Assembly: GCF_000770635.1 (NCBI RefSeq)
Contig: NZ_AVBF01000009.1
Coordinates: 22,058 to 86,057 of the forward strand
DNA length: 64,000 bases
Reading direction: 5' to 3'
Origin: Pontibacillus yanchengensis Y32
GTDB taxonomy: Bacteria; Bacillota; Bacilli; Bacillales; BH030062
In this document: positions 8,016 through 17,670 of the stretch, piece by piece
Layout: every line of letters begins with the position of its first letter
Numbering within the stretch: position 1 is the stretch's first letter
Translations under genes and position numbers: made by a program
Notes under the pieces: generated by a model
Database searches by the model: none
Told to the model about the DNA's origin: nothing
What the model saw: only the letters and a program-made list of their open reading frames with translations

Positions 8016-8792
8016 TTAAGAGGCTAATTCTTTCTTCTTAAAAATAAACACCGATAACATAAGAAGTATGGCGCTTAGTAGGATGGTTAGAACTGTCGTG
8101 ATCCACATATCTGTAGGCAATGTTCCGCTGTTCAAGAATGTTTGGATATATAAGTGAATTTGCGGCGGGAGCCATTCGAATTGACTTTTGAATATCCCAT
8201 TGATGGAACTTAATACAATAACCGATGTTACAGATAAGAATCCTACTAGTCCAGGTACTCGGAATAGTGTATTTAAAAAGACGGATATGGTGATGACCAA
8301 TACGTACCAGACGCTGTGAAATAGAAAGCCTGTCATGGCATGAGAGAATGGGAGATCTCCAAATAAGATATTAATATAATACCAGCTTGCTAGGAGGCCA
8401 AGAAACGAGCTAGTTAACACTAATAAAAGGGTGCTTGCCCATTTAGCGGTAATATAATTGGTGTAACGAACAGGTTTAACGAGTATTAATTCCGTTACGC
8501 CACTTTTTCGCTCACCAGAAATAAGTCCCATCGTCATAATCAAAATAAGTAACAATCCCATCAGATTATATTGAGAAATGCTACTCATAAATGCTTGTTC
8601 TGGTGTAGGCGTAGGGATGTTGATTTCTGCACCTTCAGGTAAATCACCGAACTGCTCCAACAAGACAGGTGTATAATAGGAAGTAATTGGATCCATAATT
8701 GCCAGAAGTATAAATACAATCGGTACCCATACCCATTTTAAGCTTCGCCAATTTTCAAGTAGTTCTTTTTGAAAAATTGTCCACCATTGCAT
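8016..8792 (-). CDS. ABC-2 type permease (YxlG-like)
   Basis: 258 aa with six hydrophobic segments, including an N-terminal QKELLENWRS entry helix and an SGERKSGVTELILVKPV loop typical of ABC-2 permeases. It follows the ATPase gene with a one-base stop/start overlap at 8792. Together with the upstream ATPase and the PLDc_N protein this reproduces the order of B. subtilis yxlE-yxlF-yxlG, which lies in the sigY operon; no sigY is visible here. Substrate unknown. Confidence 0.88.
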   Translation of the reverse strand: MQWWTIFQKELLENWRSLKWVWVPIVFILLAIMDPITSYYTPVLLEQFGDLPEGAEINIPTPTPEQAFMSSISQYNLMGLLLILIMTMGLISGERKSGVTELILVKPVRYTNYITAKWASTLLLVLTSSFLGLLASWYYINILFGDLPFSHAMTGFLFHSVWYVLVITISVFLNTLFRVPGLVGFLSVTSVIVLSSINGIFKSQFEWLPPQIHLYIQTFLNSGTLPTDMWITTVLTILLSAILLMLSVFIFKKKELAS

Positions 8793-9700
8793 TACTGCTT
8801 CACCACTTTCATAAATAAGTCTTCTAACGAGGTACGACTCACTTCAAAATGAGTAATAGGCCATTGACGTTCTACAGCTAATTGTAAAATCTCAGATCGA
8901 GCCTGGTCTGTGTTATGGGTGTTGATGGTTAAGTGTTTCCCCTCTTTAAGTACGCTTTCTACTGACTCAAGTGCTTCTATGTCTTCGGCATATATGTCAC
9001 CATTTTGCGAGAAAGAGACTTTTAGTTTCGTAGCATCTTGAGTAAATTGTAGGTCGTCCAGCCTTCCAGATTCTACAATCTCACCATTATGCATAAGTAA
9101 CAGTTCGTCACTCACTTCTTCCGCGTCACTTAAAATGTGTGTGGAAAAAAGGATAGTCGTTTCCTTTTTGATATCCTCTAACAAATTCAGTACTTCACGA
9201 CGGCCAATTGGGTCTAAAGCTGAAACAGGTTCATCTAAGACAAGCAGCTTAGGCTGGTGAATCATCGCTTGAGCAATTCCGAGTCGTTGCTTCATCCCTC
9301 CTGAATACTTGCTTATACGCCGATTCTTGGCATCAGCTATACCAACTTTTTCGAGCAACACTTCAGCCCGATTACTCGCATCCTTTTTGGATAAATGGGC
9401 TAGTCTACCTACATAAACAAGAAACTCCTTACCAGTCATCCAGTAATGAAACACAGGGTGCTGAGGGAGATATCCAATTACTTCGCGAATATCCGAATGA
9501 GCAGGATGCCCTTCGAAAACAATAGATCCACTCGTCGGTTTCATCAAACCTGCAAGCATGCGCAGTGTGGTCGTCTTCCCAGCACCATTCGGCCCAAGCA
9601 AGGATATACAATTTCCTTTCTCTAATTCAAAAGCGATATCATGAACTACATCTGTCTTATCAAAACGCTTCGTTAATCCAGAAACAGATACAAATGCCAT
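8792..9700 (-). CDS. ABC transporter ATP-binding protein (YxlF-like)
   Basis: 302 aa. Walker A GPNGAGKTTT (about residues 37-46), signature KYSGGMKQRLG (about 130-140), Walker B LLVLDEPVSALDP and the H-loop STHILSD are all present. The C-terminal third is the usual ABC-2 accessory region. ATG 9700 is chosen because the longer frame adds only MEGDRIK and GGAG lies upstream of 9700. It is coupled to the permease gene by overlap. Confidence 0.95.
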   Translation of the reverse strand: MAFVSVSGLTKRFDKTDVVHDIAFELEKGNCISLLGPNGAGKTTTLRMLAGLMKPTSGSIVFEGHPAHSDIREVIGYLPQHPVFHYWMTGKEFLVYVGRLAHLSKKDASNRAEVLLEKVGIADAKNRRISKYSGGMKQRLGIAQAMIHQPKLLVLDEPVSALDPIGRREVLNLLEDIKKETTILFSTHILSDAEEVSDELLLMHNGEIVESGRLDDLQFTQDATKLKVSFSQNGDIYAEDIEALESVESVLKEGKHLTINTHNTDQARSEILQLAVERQWPITHFEVSRTSLEDLFMKVVKQ

Positions 9701-9701
9701 T

Positions 9702-9932
9702 TTAATGCGGTCTCCTTCCAATAATGAAGTACACTACAGGGCCTACTAGGTTAAATCCTAAAATAATAATAAGCCATAACCATTTCGGGCCATTTGTTTC
9801 AGTTCTCTTAACTAAGTCAACGATTGCCACAGTGAGTAGAATAAGCTCAAGAATCATCACGGGTATGATAATTTTCCAAGGAATCATGGCCGTTAACTCA
9901 GCTACTACATCGGGAATTTGTGCAATATCCAT
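9702..9932 (-). CDS. PLDc_N domain membrane protein (YxlE-like)
   Basis: 76 aa with two membrane helices and the C-terminal FNLVGPVVYFIIGRR block diagnostic of the PLDc_N (phospholipase D-nuclease N-terminal) family. ATG with AAGGAGG upstream. First gene of the three-gene ABC operon; in B. subtilis the equivalent gene modulates the SigY anti-sigma system, which cannot be confirmed here. Confidence 0.88.
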   Translation of the reverse strand: MDIAQIPDVVAELTAMIPWKIIIPVMILELILLTVAIVDLVKRTETNGPKWLWLIIILGFNLVGPVVYFIIGRRPH

Positions 9933-10098
9933 ATGTAATCCTCCTTATAAATCCTTTCTATGTATATGACGATTGAAGTGGAATATGGTTCACACAAAAT
10001 GAAATTTTTTCTAAAAATAGTTGAGATAGGGATTCGAGATTTTAGTAGTTGCAAGAAAAATAGCAAAACTGTATAATATTCACATGACATTCTTATAC

Positions 10099-10171
10099 GG
10101 GGCATTAGCTCAGTTGGGAGAGCGCATCGCTGGCAGCGATGAGGTCATCGGTTCGAGCCCGATATGCTCCA
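10099..10171 (+). tRNA. tRNA-Ala (anticodon GGC)
   Basis: A 73-nt cloverleaf with acceptor GGGGCAT/ATGCTCC containing the alanine identity pair G3-U70, discriminator A and anticodon GGC in loop CTGGCAG. No CCA is encoded. The last 43 nt recur at 45886-45928, so this gene is the integration target and its 3' half is now supplied by the island. Confidence 0.97.
10129..10171. other. attL of the genomic island (43-bp direct repeat)
   Basis: Identical over 43 bp to 45886-45928. It covers the anticodon arm, variable loop, T arm and 3' acceptor strand of tRNA-Ala, the usual target for tyrosine integrases. Sequences diverge on both sides of the repeat. Confidence 0.95.
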
Positions 10172-10179
10172 CTACATGG

Positions 10180-10212
10180 AAACCCTTATCCGACAAGGGT
10201 TTCTTTTTTTAT
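10180..10212 (+). terminator. terminator of tRNA-Ala carried by the island
   Basis: AAACCCTT-ATCCGAC-AAGGGTTT plus a long T run, just after the tRNA. The host version of this terminator now lies beyond attR at 45938-45978. Confidence 0.85.
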
Positions 10213-10246
10213 GGAGAATCGTATCATGGCTGAACAAAGGGGATTT

Positions 10247-10263
10247 TGTTCACCGATGTTCAC
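10247..10263 (+). promoter_or_regulatory. putative integrase arm-type sites, left end
   Basis: TGTTCAC-CGA-TGTTCAC: two 7-bp direct copies at 10-bp period. The same pair with the same spacing and orientation lies near attR at 45786-45802. Tn916-type Int proteins bind direct-repeat arm sites through their N-terminal domain, so these are good candidates. Confidence 0.6.
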
Positions 10264-10264
10264 A

Positions 10265-11410
10265 TTATTGCTTAATCGTTGGATCGAAAAACTTCTGAAC
10301 CGTTTCTTCTAGTTTTTGCGCTGCTTCTTCCTGGAGGTCAAAAGAAACATGCGAATAGGTCCTTAAAGTTATGCCAACATCATGATGCCCAAGACGCTCT
10401 GAGACCACTTTTGGGTTAACGCCATTTTTTAACAACCAGGTGGCGTGGGTGTGTCGAAGGGCATGTATGTTGATGCGGGGGACCTTCGCTTTCTCGATTA
10501 AAGCGTTGTATTCTCTTCTCAAATTATCTGGATTCTTGAATCCTCCAAAAAGGTTAGGGAATACGAGGTCTTGATCTGTATATCCTTCCCTCAATTCGGC
10601 TTTTTGTTCCTCTTGGTATTCTTTATGGCGTATTAACACTTCCACAACGAAAGGGGAAATCGAAATCTGCCTTCTCGAGTTTACCGTCTTCGTTCTGGAT
10701 AGTATATATCCTTCACTCTTTGTTACCGAAAGAGAACGGTTGATGGAAATCTTCTTTTTATCCAAATCTACATCTGACCATTTCAGTCCCAGTAATTCTC
10801 CACGTCTCATTCCTGTAAATAGAGCCGTGGCATAAATCGCGTCTTTTTTTTCTATTCTTGCTGTTTTTAAAAAGGTCATAGCAGTTTGGTAATCCCATAT
10901 GATGACCTCTTTATTAACTTGTTTAGGAATCGTTGCATCTTCAGCTGGATTCCTGTCCATATATCCCCATTTTACTGCTTGGGCAAGTGCCATACGTATG
11001 AAACAGTGAATTTCCTTTACTGTTTTCGGGGAAAGTCCTTCCTCAACTTTTTGCGCATAAAAGGTGTCCAACTCATAAGAAGTGATACTTCTTAGCTTAT
11101 GGTTACGAAACTTAGGAAGGATGTGAAGATTCATCGTGTATTGGCGACCTTCCCAAGTACTAGTAGACACTTTCTTTTTATACATAGTCTCAAACCATTC
11201 TTCAAAGTAAGCTTCGAAGTAGACATCATCGACCTTATTAGTTTGTTTGTCATTTAATTTGTATAGATTCTCGTTCAGGTATCTTTCGGCTTCTCTTCTT
11301 GTATTGAAGCCACCTTTTGATTTTTGAATCCTTTTTCCCGTATTTGATTCAATTCCAATATCATAGCGCACGGTAAAAGTTTTGCCTCTTTTTTTGATTG
11401 ATCCTCTCAA
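10265..11410 (-). CDS. int: tyrosine integrase of the Tn916/ICEBs1 type
   Basis: 381 aa from a TTG start; AAAGGTGA lies 6 nt upstream and the N-terminus then reads MRGSIKKRGKTF, as in this family, so the longer 436-aa frame is rejected. Residues 1-55 form the AP2-like arm-binding domain, 65-165 the SAM-like core-binding domain, and the C-terminal half is catalytic. The nucleophile set is complete: Arg in TGMRRGE (about 195), HALRH (about 313), LGHH, and Tyr in RTYSHV (about 352). Located 94 nt from attL and reading toward it, it should drive integration into tRNA-Ala and, with an excisionase, excision. Confidence 0.95.
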   Translation of the reverse strand: MRGSIKKRGKTFTVRYDIGIESNTGKRIQKSKGGFNTRREAERYLNENLYKLNDKQTNKVDDVYFEAYFEEWFETMYKKKVSTSTWEGRQYTMNLHILPKFRNHKLRSITSYELDTFYAQKVEEGLSPKTVKEIHCFIRMALAQAVKWGYMDRNPAEDATIPKQVNKEVIIWDYQTAMTFLKTARIEKKDAIYATALFTGMRRGELLGLKWSDVDLDKKKISINRSLSVTKSEGYILSRTKTVNSRRQISISPFVVEVLIRHKEYQEEQKAELREGYTDQDLVFPNLFGGFKNPDNLRREYNALIEKAKVPRINIHALRHTHATWLLKNGVNPKVVSERLGHHDVGITLRTYSHVSFDLQEEAAQKLEETVQKFFDPTIKQ

Positions 11411-11535
11411 TACTATCACCTTTCTTCTTTTGGTGAGCATGTGGTCTGTATCTATTATTGCCAAAAAAAGTAATGATATATCATAGGTGAAAAATGCAAG
11501 AGATATGGTTAGTGTTGGATTTATGGAGGATAAAA

Positions 11536-11577
11536 AAATGAAGCAGCTCCTTACGATAGAAAGGAGCTGCTTCATTT
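11536..11577 (-). terminator. terminator of the recombinase trio
   Basis: A perfect 17-bp stem (11536-11552 with 11561-11577, core GAAGCAGCTCCTT) with 8-nt loop; on the minus strand it is followed by a T run. It lies 11 nt after the last recombinase gene and upstream of int. Confidence 0.88.
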
Positions 11578-11587
11578 GCGAGGAGTA

Positions 11588-12544
11588 CTATATGTTTTTG
11601 ATTTTGTTGAAGAATTCATCGTTTTCCTTAATTTCTATCCTCTTGTTTCGGATGTAATGAGGGTTAATGTAACCCATAGTAGCCTTGATGCTTTTGTGAC
11701 CTAGGAGTTGCTGGATTATCAGGACGTTGGTGTCCTCATTAGCCAAGAGCGTGGCAAATGTATGGCGCGAAGAATGAATGTTTAAATTCGGCAATCCTGC
11801 CAAATCTAAATATTTCTTTAGTAAATTCTCTATCTGTTTTCTAGTCAGTCTACTGTTATCTTTATTCTGAAATAGATAATCCTGAGGTTTTCTCTTATGA
11901 ATGGAACAAAAGGATTTGATGATATGTGAAAATCCATTTAATAGAACGACGGTACGATCACACTTATTCTTAGTATTCTTTAGGTGAAACAAACCAATAT
12001 CAAAATTAATCTCATCCACTTTCAAATTGGTTATTTCGGAGATGCGGCAACCTGTCGATAATAACATGGTAAATAAGAGTAAATCATTTTGAACGTCCTC
12101 GGAGTGGTCGATTATGGCATTGAGAAATTTTATAATGTCATGTTTGGTTAAGATATTCGTAATTTTCTTTTCCTCTTCATAATCTTTAAGATTGAATGTT
12201 AGGTTTTCCATTGGATTAGCGAAATCACGATTCCTTTCGAGATAAAGGAAGAAACTACCTAACGCAGTGTAATGGTCCCGAAGAGGATAGTACCCATAGG
12301 GAACAAGGGAATAGAAGTAGTCATCCAAAATTTGAGAGTCTATTGCTAAGTACGCGATATGGTTACCATCTGTATCCCTCAACAATGTGATTTTTTCAAG
12401 GTCAATGGTATCTTCCTCTTCCTCTACTAGTCGTGCTAGATACGTATTGAAATACTTCAAGCGATAAGAATATTTTCTTTTCGTTTCATCTGCAATACGC
12501 ACTGTTTTAAAATATAATGTGATTTCCTCATTAAGATTAATCAT
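11588..12544 (-). CDS. tyrosine recombinase, third gene of a trio
   Basis: 318 aa. Catalytic residues: Arg in STGCRISE, Lys in NTKNKCDR, HSSRH, LGHKS and Tyr in GYINPH. ATG 12544 is chosen over ATG 12559 because CGGAG is spaced for it and the resulting ATGATTAA overlap with the previous gene is typical of coupled genes. Three consecutive overlapping tyrosine recombinases recall Tn554-type and 'recombinase in trio' (RIT) elements. The three proteins differ from each other and from Int, so they are an independent recombination module. Confidence 0.9.
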   Translation of the reverse strand: MINLNEEITLYFKTVRIADETKRKYSYRLKYFNTYLARLVEEEEDTIDLEKITLLRDTDGNHIAYLAIDSQILDDYFYSLVPYGYYPLRDHYTALGSFFLYLERNRDFANPMENLTFNLKDYEEEKKITNILTKHDIIKFLNAIIDHSEDVQNDLLLFTMLLSTGCRISEITNLKVDEINFDIGLFHLKNTKNKCDRTVVLLNGFSHIIKSFCSIHKRKPQDYLFQNKDNSRLTRKQIENLLKKYLDLAGLPNLNIHSSRHTFATLLANEDTNVLIIQQLLGHKSIKATMGYINPHYIRNKRIEIKENDEFFNKIKNI

Positions 12545-13637
12545 CTTTTTCTCCGTCATTTATTATATGTTCTAAAAGTTTTTGGAATGGAAATGGATAA
12601 TTCTTATTTATTTCTTTTTTTAGATCATCATTGAATAACTGAGTATAAACCATGGTTGTTTTTGGATCGGTGTGCCCAAGGATCAACGACAAATTATGAA
12701 GACTGATTCCGGAGCTCAAACATTTTACTGCAAAAGTATGCCTGAACGAATGGATTGATATATATGGTAAGTGTTCCAATTCCCTTCTTATATCTTCGAT
12801 TATACGCCCAATGCTTCTTATTGAAATAGGTATTTGTCTTTCGTTCCCTTCATCCATAGAAAACAAATAACCATCAGAGTCAGGAGTCCAGTTCTCGAGC
12901 CCAGATTGATGAAGGTATTTCATTATCTCGGGTTTTATTTCAGGGAATATGGGGATATAACGGTCTTTATTTCCTTTCCCCAAGACATAAAGAAGATCAT
13001 TTTCTATATCGAAATCTTTCACCTTAACATTGGCAACTTCACTTAATCTGCATCCTGTACCCAATAAGAAAACCAATATTGCCCTGGCACGGTAGCCCTT
13101 ATGCAACTCTTTCGCAGCTATAAGAATTTCTTTAATATTTTCGTCCTTTATATATCGAGGGAGTAACTCTGATTTTTGCAGTTCAAACCTATACTTTAGG
13201 TTTTTATTTGTATAGTCCATTTCATATGCAAAACTCAATAACTTTCTCATGATAGAGTAATACTTGTTAACCGTTCGTACTGATAGCTTCTCATCCTTCT
13301 TAGGTTTGCTTTTGCTTAATAGTTCTATTATCAAGACTTCGGTGAGCTCATTTATTTTCATGTCTGGATTCTTTTCTTTGATAAGTATTGTTAGTCTATC
13401 AAGAAAGTTTTTGTATGTTTTCCAAGTTTCCTTGGATCGTTTATTGTTCTTTACCAGCTCTTGTTGATTTTTTTTGAATTGTGGAATGATATCTAATGCA
13501 AGTGGAGAACTAGGTATATCTCCCTTTATTGAGCTGGTATATTTAGAGTTTATGAGAGAAACCAAGGCATGTTTTTGGATTCCTAACTCTTTACAAACCT
13601 GGTTGATATTGAAATTAATCTTCTTATCAATGGTCAT
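12537..13637 (-). CDS. tyrosine recombinase, second gene of a trio
   Basis: 366 aa. The catalytic set is Arg in GTGCRLSE, Lys in GKGNKDRY, HSFRH, LGHTD and Tyr in VYTQL. ATG 13637 is preferred (AAGGAG 6 nt upstream) and overlaps the previous gene by 11 nt. The N-terminal region is a SAM-like core-binding domain. Translationally coupled to both neighbours. Confidence 0.9.
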   Translation of the reverse strand: MTIDKKINFNINQVCKELGIQKHALVSLINSKYTSSIKGDIPSSPLALDIIPQFKKNQQELVKNNKRSKETWKTYKNFLDRLTILIKEKNPDMKINELTEVLIIELLSKSKPKKDEKLSVRTVNKYYSIMRKLLSFAYEMDYTNKNLKYRFELQKSELLPRYIKDENIKEILIAAKELHKGYRARAILVFLLGTGCRLSEVANVKVKDFDIENDLLYVLGKGNKDRYIPIFPEIKPEIMKYLHQSGLENWTPDSDGYLFSMDEGNERQIPISIRSIGRIIEDIRRELEHLPYISIHSFRHTFAVKCLSSGISLHNLSLILGHTDPKTTMVYTQLFNDDLKKEINKNYPFPFQKLLEHIINDGEKDD

Positions 13638-14931
13638 ATAAATCTCCTTCATAAAGGTCTCTGTTAATTGCTAATGCTTTGATACGCTTCACGTTTCTAA
13701 AATAATAATATAGGGTGGTAGCAAGATATTTATGCCCAACAGTATTGGCCACCTCCTCAATTTTGTTTCCGTTATCTAACGCATTTGTTATAAAAGTGTG
13801 TCTGAAAGCTCTTGGTGAGTATCTAACTTCTCCGAACACACTTTCATTTCGATGTCTGAATATGTCATAAATCAAATCTGAATTGATTCTTTTACCAACC
13901 TTATTCAAAAAAAGGGCATTTTCCATTTCATCTGGTTTATAATTTGGTCTTATTTTTATATAGTCATTTATAAAATCTATGACATCTTTCCTAATTTGAA
14001 GCGTTCTTTGTCCAGATTTCTTACTCCTCAATACGATGATTCTTTCTGTAAACTTTATATCATCAATATTCAAGTTTGAGATTTCTACGGAACGTGAGCC
14101 AGTTTCTACTAATAATAAGAAAATACATATGTCCCTCATTTTATGTTCTGAATTCTTTATAATAGATTCATATAGCATTATGATTTCATTGACTTTCACA
14201 TGAACATTTACCCTTCTTGAGTGAAGGGTTAGTTCGTTAGGGATTTTATATGTGAAATCTGTCTTATCTTCCTTGTACAGATATTCAGAAAACAACCTTA
14301 AAGCTTTAAGATATTGGTATACTGTTGGCCCTGAAATCTCTTCTATTGCCAATCTTTTTCTCAGCTTTGCTTCATATTGAGTGAAATGTTCATAACTTAA
14401 TAATTCAGGAGAAAACTCCTCATTAGATTTGGTAAATACTTCTTGGATGAACATTTTAACCATTTTGGTGTATTGATCTATAAAAGCGTAATTTTTTAAT
14501 TCTAGGTAACGTTCAAAATCACTTATCCCACTATGGCATGAAACTGATTCTATAACTTCAAAATTTTTTTTAACTCTAAGGTAATTAGGAGGTTTATAAA
14601 ACAGTTTTACAGTACCTTTCTCATATAGAAAATCCAGAAAAAGCTTAATGTAAAAGAGGCTACTTTTAGCATAAGAAGGTCCGATTTCACCAGAATCTAA
14701 ACGAGTTTCTATTTTGTTTTGAAAATCAATAACATCATTTAAAGTGATATTTTTTAGCTGGATTGAAGCATTGTCCTTAAGTTTTTTTGAAGCTCTTATA
14801 TTTTGGAAAAAAAGATTGAGCGTTAACTTAATATTAGTTCGGTTGTAAGATGGTTTGAGTGTTTTTAGGAATTCTTCAACAATGGATTCTTCTTGGTTAC
14901 CAAATTCTTTGCTTCTTATAGGGGAATTCAT
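13627..14931 (-). CDS. tyrosine recombinase, first gene of a trio
   Basis: 434 aa, GGAGGTGAG ribosome-binding site. Arg in ETGSRSVE, Lys in LRSKKSGQ, VGHKY and a Tyr in TLYYYFR are visible, but the usual H-x-x-R box reads RAFRH in SPRAFRHTF, so its first His is replaced by Arg. In trios one member can be catalytically altered; whether this one still cleaves DNA is unclear. It heads the three-gene transcript that ends at 11536. Confidence 0.88.
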   Translation of the reverse strand: MNSPIRSKEFGNQEESIVEEFLKTLKPSYNRTNIKLTLNLFFQNIRASKKLKDNASIQLKNITLNDVIDFQNKIETRLDSGEIGPSYAKSSLFYIKLFLDFLYEKGTVKLFYKPPNYLRVKKNFEVIESVSCHSGISDFERYLELKNYAFIDQYTKMVKMFIQEVFTKSNEEFSPELLSYEHFTQYEAKLRKRLAIEEISGPTVYQYLKALRLFSEYLYKEDKTDFTYKIPNELTLHSRRVNVHVKVNEIIMLYESIIKNSEHKMRDICIFLLLVETGSRSVEISNLNIDDIKFTERIIVLRSKKSGQRTLQIRKDVIDFINDYIKIRPNYKPDEMENALFLNKVGKRINSDLIYDIFRHRNESVFGEVRYSPRAFRHTFITNALDNGNKIEEVANTVGHKYLATTLYYYFRNVKRIKALAINRDLYEGDLYDH

Positions 14932-15390
14932 TTTTTCTCACCTCCTATTTATTTACTATACCGAATGAGCAATGTGTATCTTTTATCTTTGGATATGTCT
15001 ATTTATTACCTTTTCAATCTGGAAATATAAGTGTTTTGTGTAAAAATGGCGTGGAAGATGATTTTTTAATGAGGAAGTTCTTATTCGAGAAGGAGATCTG
15101 ATCTAGTGGTGTGAAATTATTTTATACTTTATTGGTCATTTTATTTTAGTCAGATACTATAAGACTGGTTTTATGAAATGAAAGCGTCGTCTTATTTAGG
15201 GTGACAACTATGACGATACAGGTTTTGTATGTGTCATTTTATTCTATGTAGCTTTTGGCAGCATGTTTATTAGCATAAAGGTGTATAAACAACGTTCGGG
15301 CATTTATCTCGAAACTGAGTCTTCAACTAAGTGCAGCTTAGCTAAAGACTCAAATTCAAGTGAAAAATTTAATAGAGGAAAATTTTTATA
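14932..15390. other. intergenic region with possible decayed small toxin and hairpin
   Basis: After AGGGTGA (15198-15204), ATG 15210 opens only 13 codons. In another frame the same DNA encodes a short hydrophobic segment with a basic end (FYVAFGSMFISIKVYKQRSG, about 15232-15294), resembling TxpA/holin-like type I toxins with a frameshift. A two-part hairpin follows: GAGTCTT/AAGACTC (15317-15323, 15345-15351) enclosing CTAAG/CTTAG. No intact gene is visible. Confidence 0.35.
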
Positions 15391-15426
15391 AGGCTCATCT
15401 CCATTTTAGGGGGGGAGCCTTTTTGC
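15391..15426 (+). terminator. terminator-like hairpin upstream of the OLD gene
   Basis: AGGCTC...GAGCCT with a TTTTT tail. The 5' arm AGGCTCATCTCCAT also occurs, slightly altered, in the terminator at 18033-18067, so the two small-RNA-like loci flanking the OLD gene share a 3' end. Confidence 0.65.
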
Positions 15427-15823
15427 GTTTGTGTAGAAGTCTCTAAGCCTAAGAATGTGGTAAAATAAGGTGTAAATAGTTGTCACTACTAGCTTAATTT
15501 GGCAAATTATTTAATATATAGAACGGTAGAATAAGAAAATTAAGTGGTTGAGAGGGGATATTTATACTATGTATTATACTTTTGAACCTGAGTTTAGAGT
15601 AGCCTTTTATAAGGCATTGATTTGTTCTATGATTTGCTTCAGAACGTGACAATTATCCAATTTTAGAAAGGTCCATCGTTTGATAAGAGAAAAAATTCAT
15701 AAAAGTTAGAGGAAGATTTTTTATAACATACTTACTCAATATTCAAAACAGAATATAGAAAATCTTAGCATTGTAAGAAGGTGGAAAACAGTATAAATTA
15801 CATGGAGCATTGGAGAGGTTAAA
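15427..15823. other. gene-free leader of the OLD gene
   Basis: About 400 AT-rich bases with no open frame of note and no convincing consensus promoter; only the GAGAGG ribosome-binding site at 15813-15818 is clear. Confidence 0.4.
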
Positions 15824-17629
15824 GTGAAGATAGTTGGTTTTAATATTAATAACTATAAGTCATTAGGATCGAAGGAGAACTATTTATCTGTAGAGCCAAA
15901 AGTTACTGCCCTAATCGGAAAGAACGAGTCGGGAAAGAGTAATATTTTAGAGGCAGTAGGTAATTTATCATTTGAGAAACTAATAAGTTCTAGTTATTTT
16001 AATAATACAAATAGAGGGGCTTCTGGTGATGTATCTATCATTGTTCATTTGAAATACTATCAAAGTGAATTAAATGAATTTAAAGTTAGTCAATCAAATA
16101 CATCAATTAGTTTCTTAGATAATACAATAATTAAGATTGAAGGTGGATTGTCGGACTTATTGAAAGAAGATGAATTATTAATGGGAGCTATTAAAGATGT
16201 TCTGGGGATGAATATTAAAAGTGTTTGGGGAAATGAATCTAACCGCATTAAATCAGTACAAGATTATTTGAAAGGTTTGAAAGACATAGCTTCACATGTA
16301 TATATAAATCATAGTGTTAAATTAAGTAATTTAAAAAAATGGATAACAAAAGATTATACAGGTAAGGAAGACTTGATTAAGAAATTAGAAATTATTGATA
16401 ATTGTCTTACAAAATATTATTCTCTTCTACCTAGTATGTATTACCGTGAACAATACCCACAATTAGGAGCAAGTTATAAATATGATGATATTAAAGATAT
16501 TCTTAAAGACCCAAACCATATCTTTTATAGATTCCTTATAGCAGCCGGTATTACTGAAGAAGAAGTAGTGCAAGCATTCGAAGATCCTAAAGATGGTAAT
16601 AGGAAAACTGTTCGTAATAGGATTGCAAGAAAAATCCAGAATAATATTGAGGTAGAGTTTAATGAATTTTATAATCAAGAGAAAATTGAGTTTCAAATAG
16701 AATTTGAGAACCGAGTATTTAAAATCTACATATTAACCGATGATAAGGCAATGAACCTAAGCGAAAGAAGTAATGGATTACGTTGGTTCATAAGCATATT
16801 TGTTGATGTGCTTTCTCGTGAATATAAAAATTCATCTTTAGTTTACTTGTTAGATGAACCAGGTGTTTATTTACATGTTAATGCTCAAAAGCAACTCCTA
16901 GAATTATTTTCAAGACTAGCAGAAAGAGATAATCAGGTAATATATACTACACATTCTCCATTTATGATAGACAGTAAAGACATAACTAATGTTAGGGCTG
17001 TTGAAAAAGTCGAGGAAGGTAATACAAAAATATTTAAGAGTGCTTACGATCAAAATTTATCAAATGACTCAAAAATGGAAACCTTATCACCTTTAGTGCA
17101 AGCTATTGGTGCAGATTTAAAGTTTAATATTGGACCATCTAGTAAAAACAATATCATTACCGAGGGTATTACAGATTATATGTATATGAATGCTATGATA
17201 AATTATTTGGCGATTGATAGCGCACCAAATATCATTCCATCAGCAGGTGTTAGTAATATAAATAGAATTGTTTCAATTCTAATTGGCTGGGGATGTGAAT
17301 TTAATATTTTATTAGACTATGATAAAGCTGGTTACAACGAATACGATGTTTTAGTAAATAAACTGGATGAGACTCTGGAAGATAAAATTTTATTCGTAAG
17401 TTGTAACGAAGAAGCAATTAAGGAGAAAATGGTGAGTAACCCAATGACAATTGAGTCGTTGATTTTTAAAGATGACTCTAAAAAATTGAGTACCCCATAC
17501 GATGGTTCTAGTGCGTCGAAGAAATTAGCCGCAAAAGAATTTCATGATAAAGTAGTAAACAAAGAAATTGAATTAAAAGTTGAGACTGTGAGAAATTTTC
17601 AAGTTTTATTTGAAGCACTAAATATATAG
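15824..17629 (+). CDS. OLD-family ATPase-TOPRIM nuclease (solitary)
   Basis: 601 aa from a GTG start. The ABC-type ATPase half has Walker A GKNESGKS (residues 32-39), an LSERSNG signature-like loop (about 311), Walker B with LLDEPGVYLH (about 342) and the H-switch TTHSPF (about 374). The C-terminal TOPRIM domain shows TEGITD (about 446) and LDYDKAG (about 496). OLD proteins are DNA nucleases, and the P2 phage OLD protein excludes lambda. No UvrD-like helicase follows, so this is not a Gabija pair but a stand-alone (class 1-like) OLD. It probably acts in phage defence. Long AT-rich spacers on both sides indicate its own transcription. Confidence 0.92.
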   Translation: MKIVGFNINNYKSLGSKENYLSVEPKVTALIGKNESGKSNILEAVGNLSFEKLISSSYFNNTNRGASGDVSIIVHLKYYQSELNEFKVSQSNTSISFLDNTIIKIEGGLSDLLKEDELLMGAIKDVLGMNIKSVWGNESNRIKSVQDYLKGLKDIASHVYINHSVKLSNLKKWITKDYTGKEDLIKKLEIIDNCLTKYYSLLPSMYYREQYPQLGASYKYDDIKDILKDPNHIFYRFLIAAGITEEEVVQAFEDPKDGNRKTVRNRIARKIQNNIEVEFNEFYNQEKIEFQIEFENRVFKIYILTDDKAMNLSERSNGLRWFISIFVDVLSREYKNSSLVYLLDEPGVYLHVNAQKQLLELFSRLAERDNQVIYTTHSPFMIDSKDITNVRAVEKVEEGNTKIFKSAYDQNLSNDSKMETLSPLVQAIGADLKFNIGPSSKNNIITEGITDYMYMNAMINYLAIDSAPNIIPSAGVSNINRIVSILIGWGCEFNILLDYDKAGYNEYDVLVNKLDETLEDKILFVSCNEEAIKEKMVSNPMTIESLIFKDDSKKLSTPYDGSSASKKLAAKEFHDKVVNKEIELKVETVRNFQVLFEALNI

Positions 17630-17670
17630 GATTTTAAATCTCCAATACATCAAAAATTGCATATAGAATT

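Noticed and set aside
15824..17629. Gabija system
   Set aside because: Only the GajA-like OLD protein is present; no UvrD-type helicase follows.
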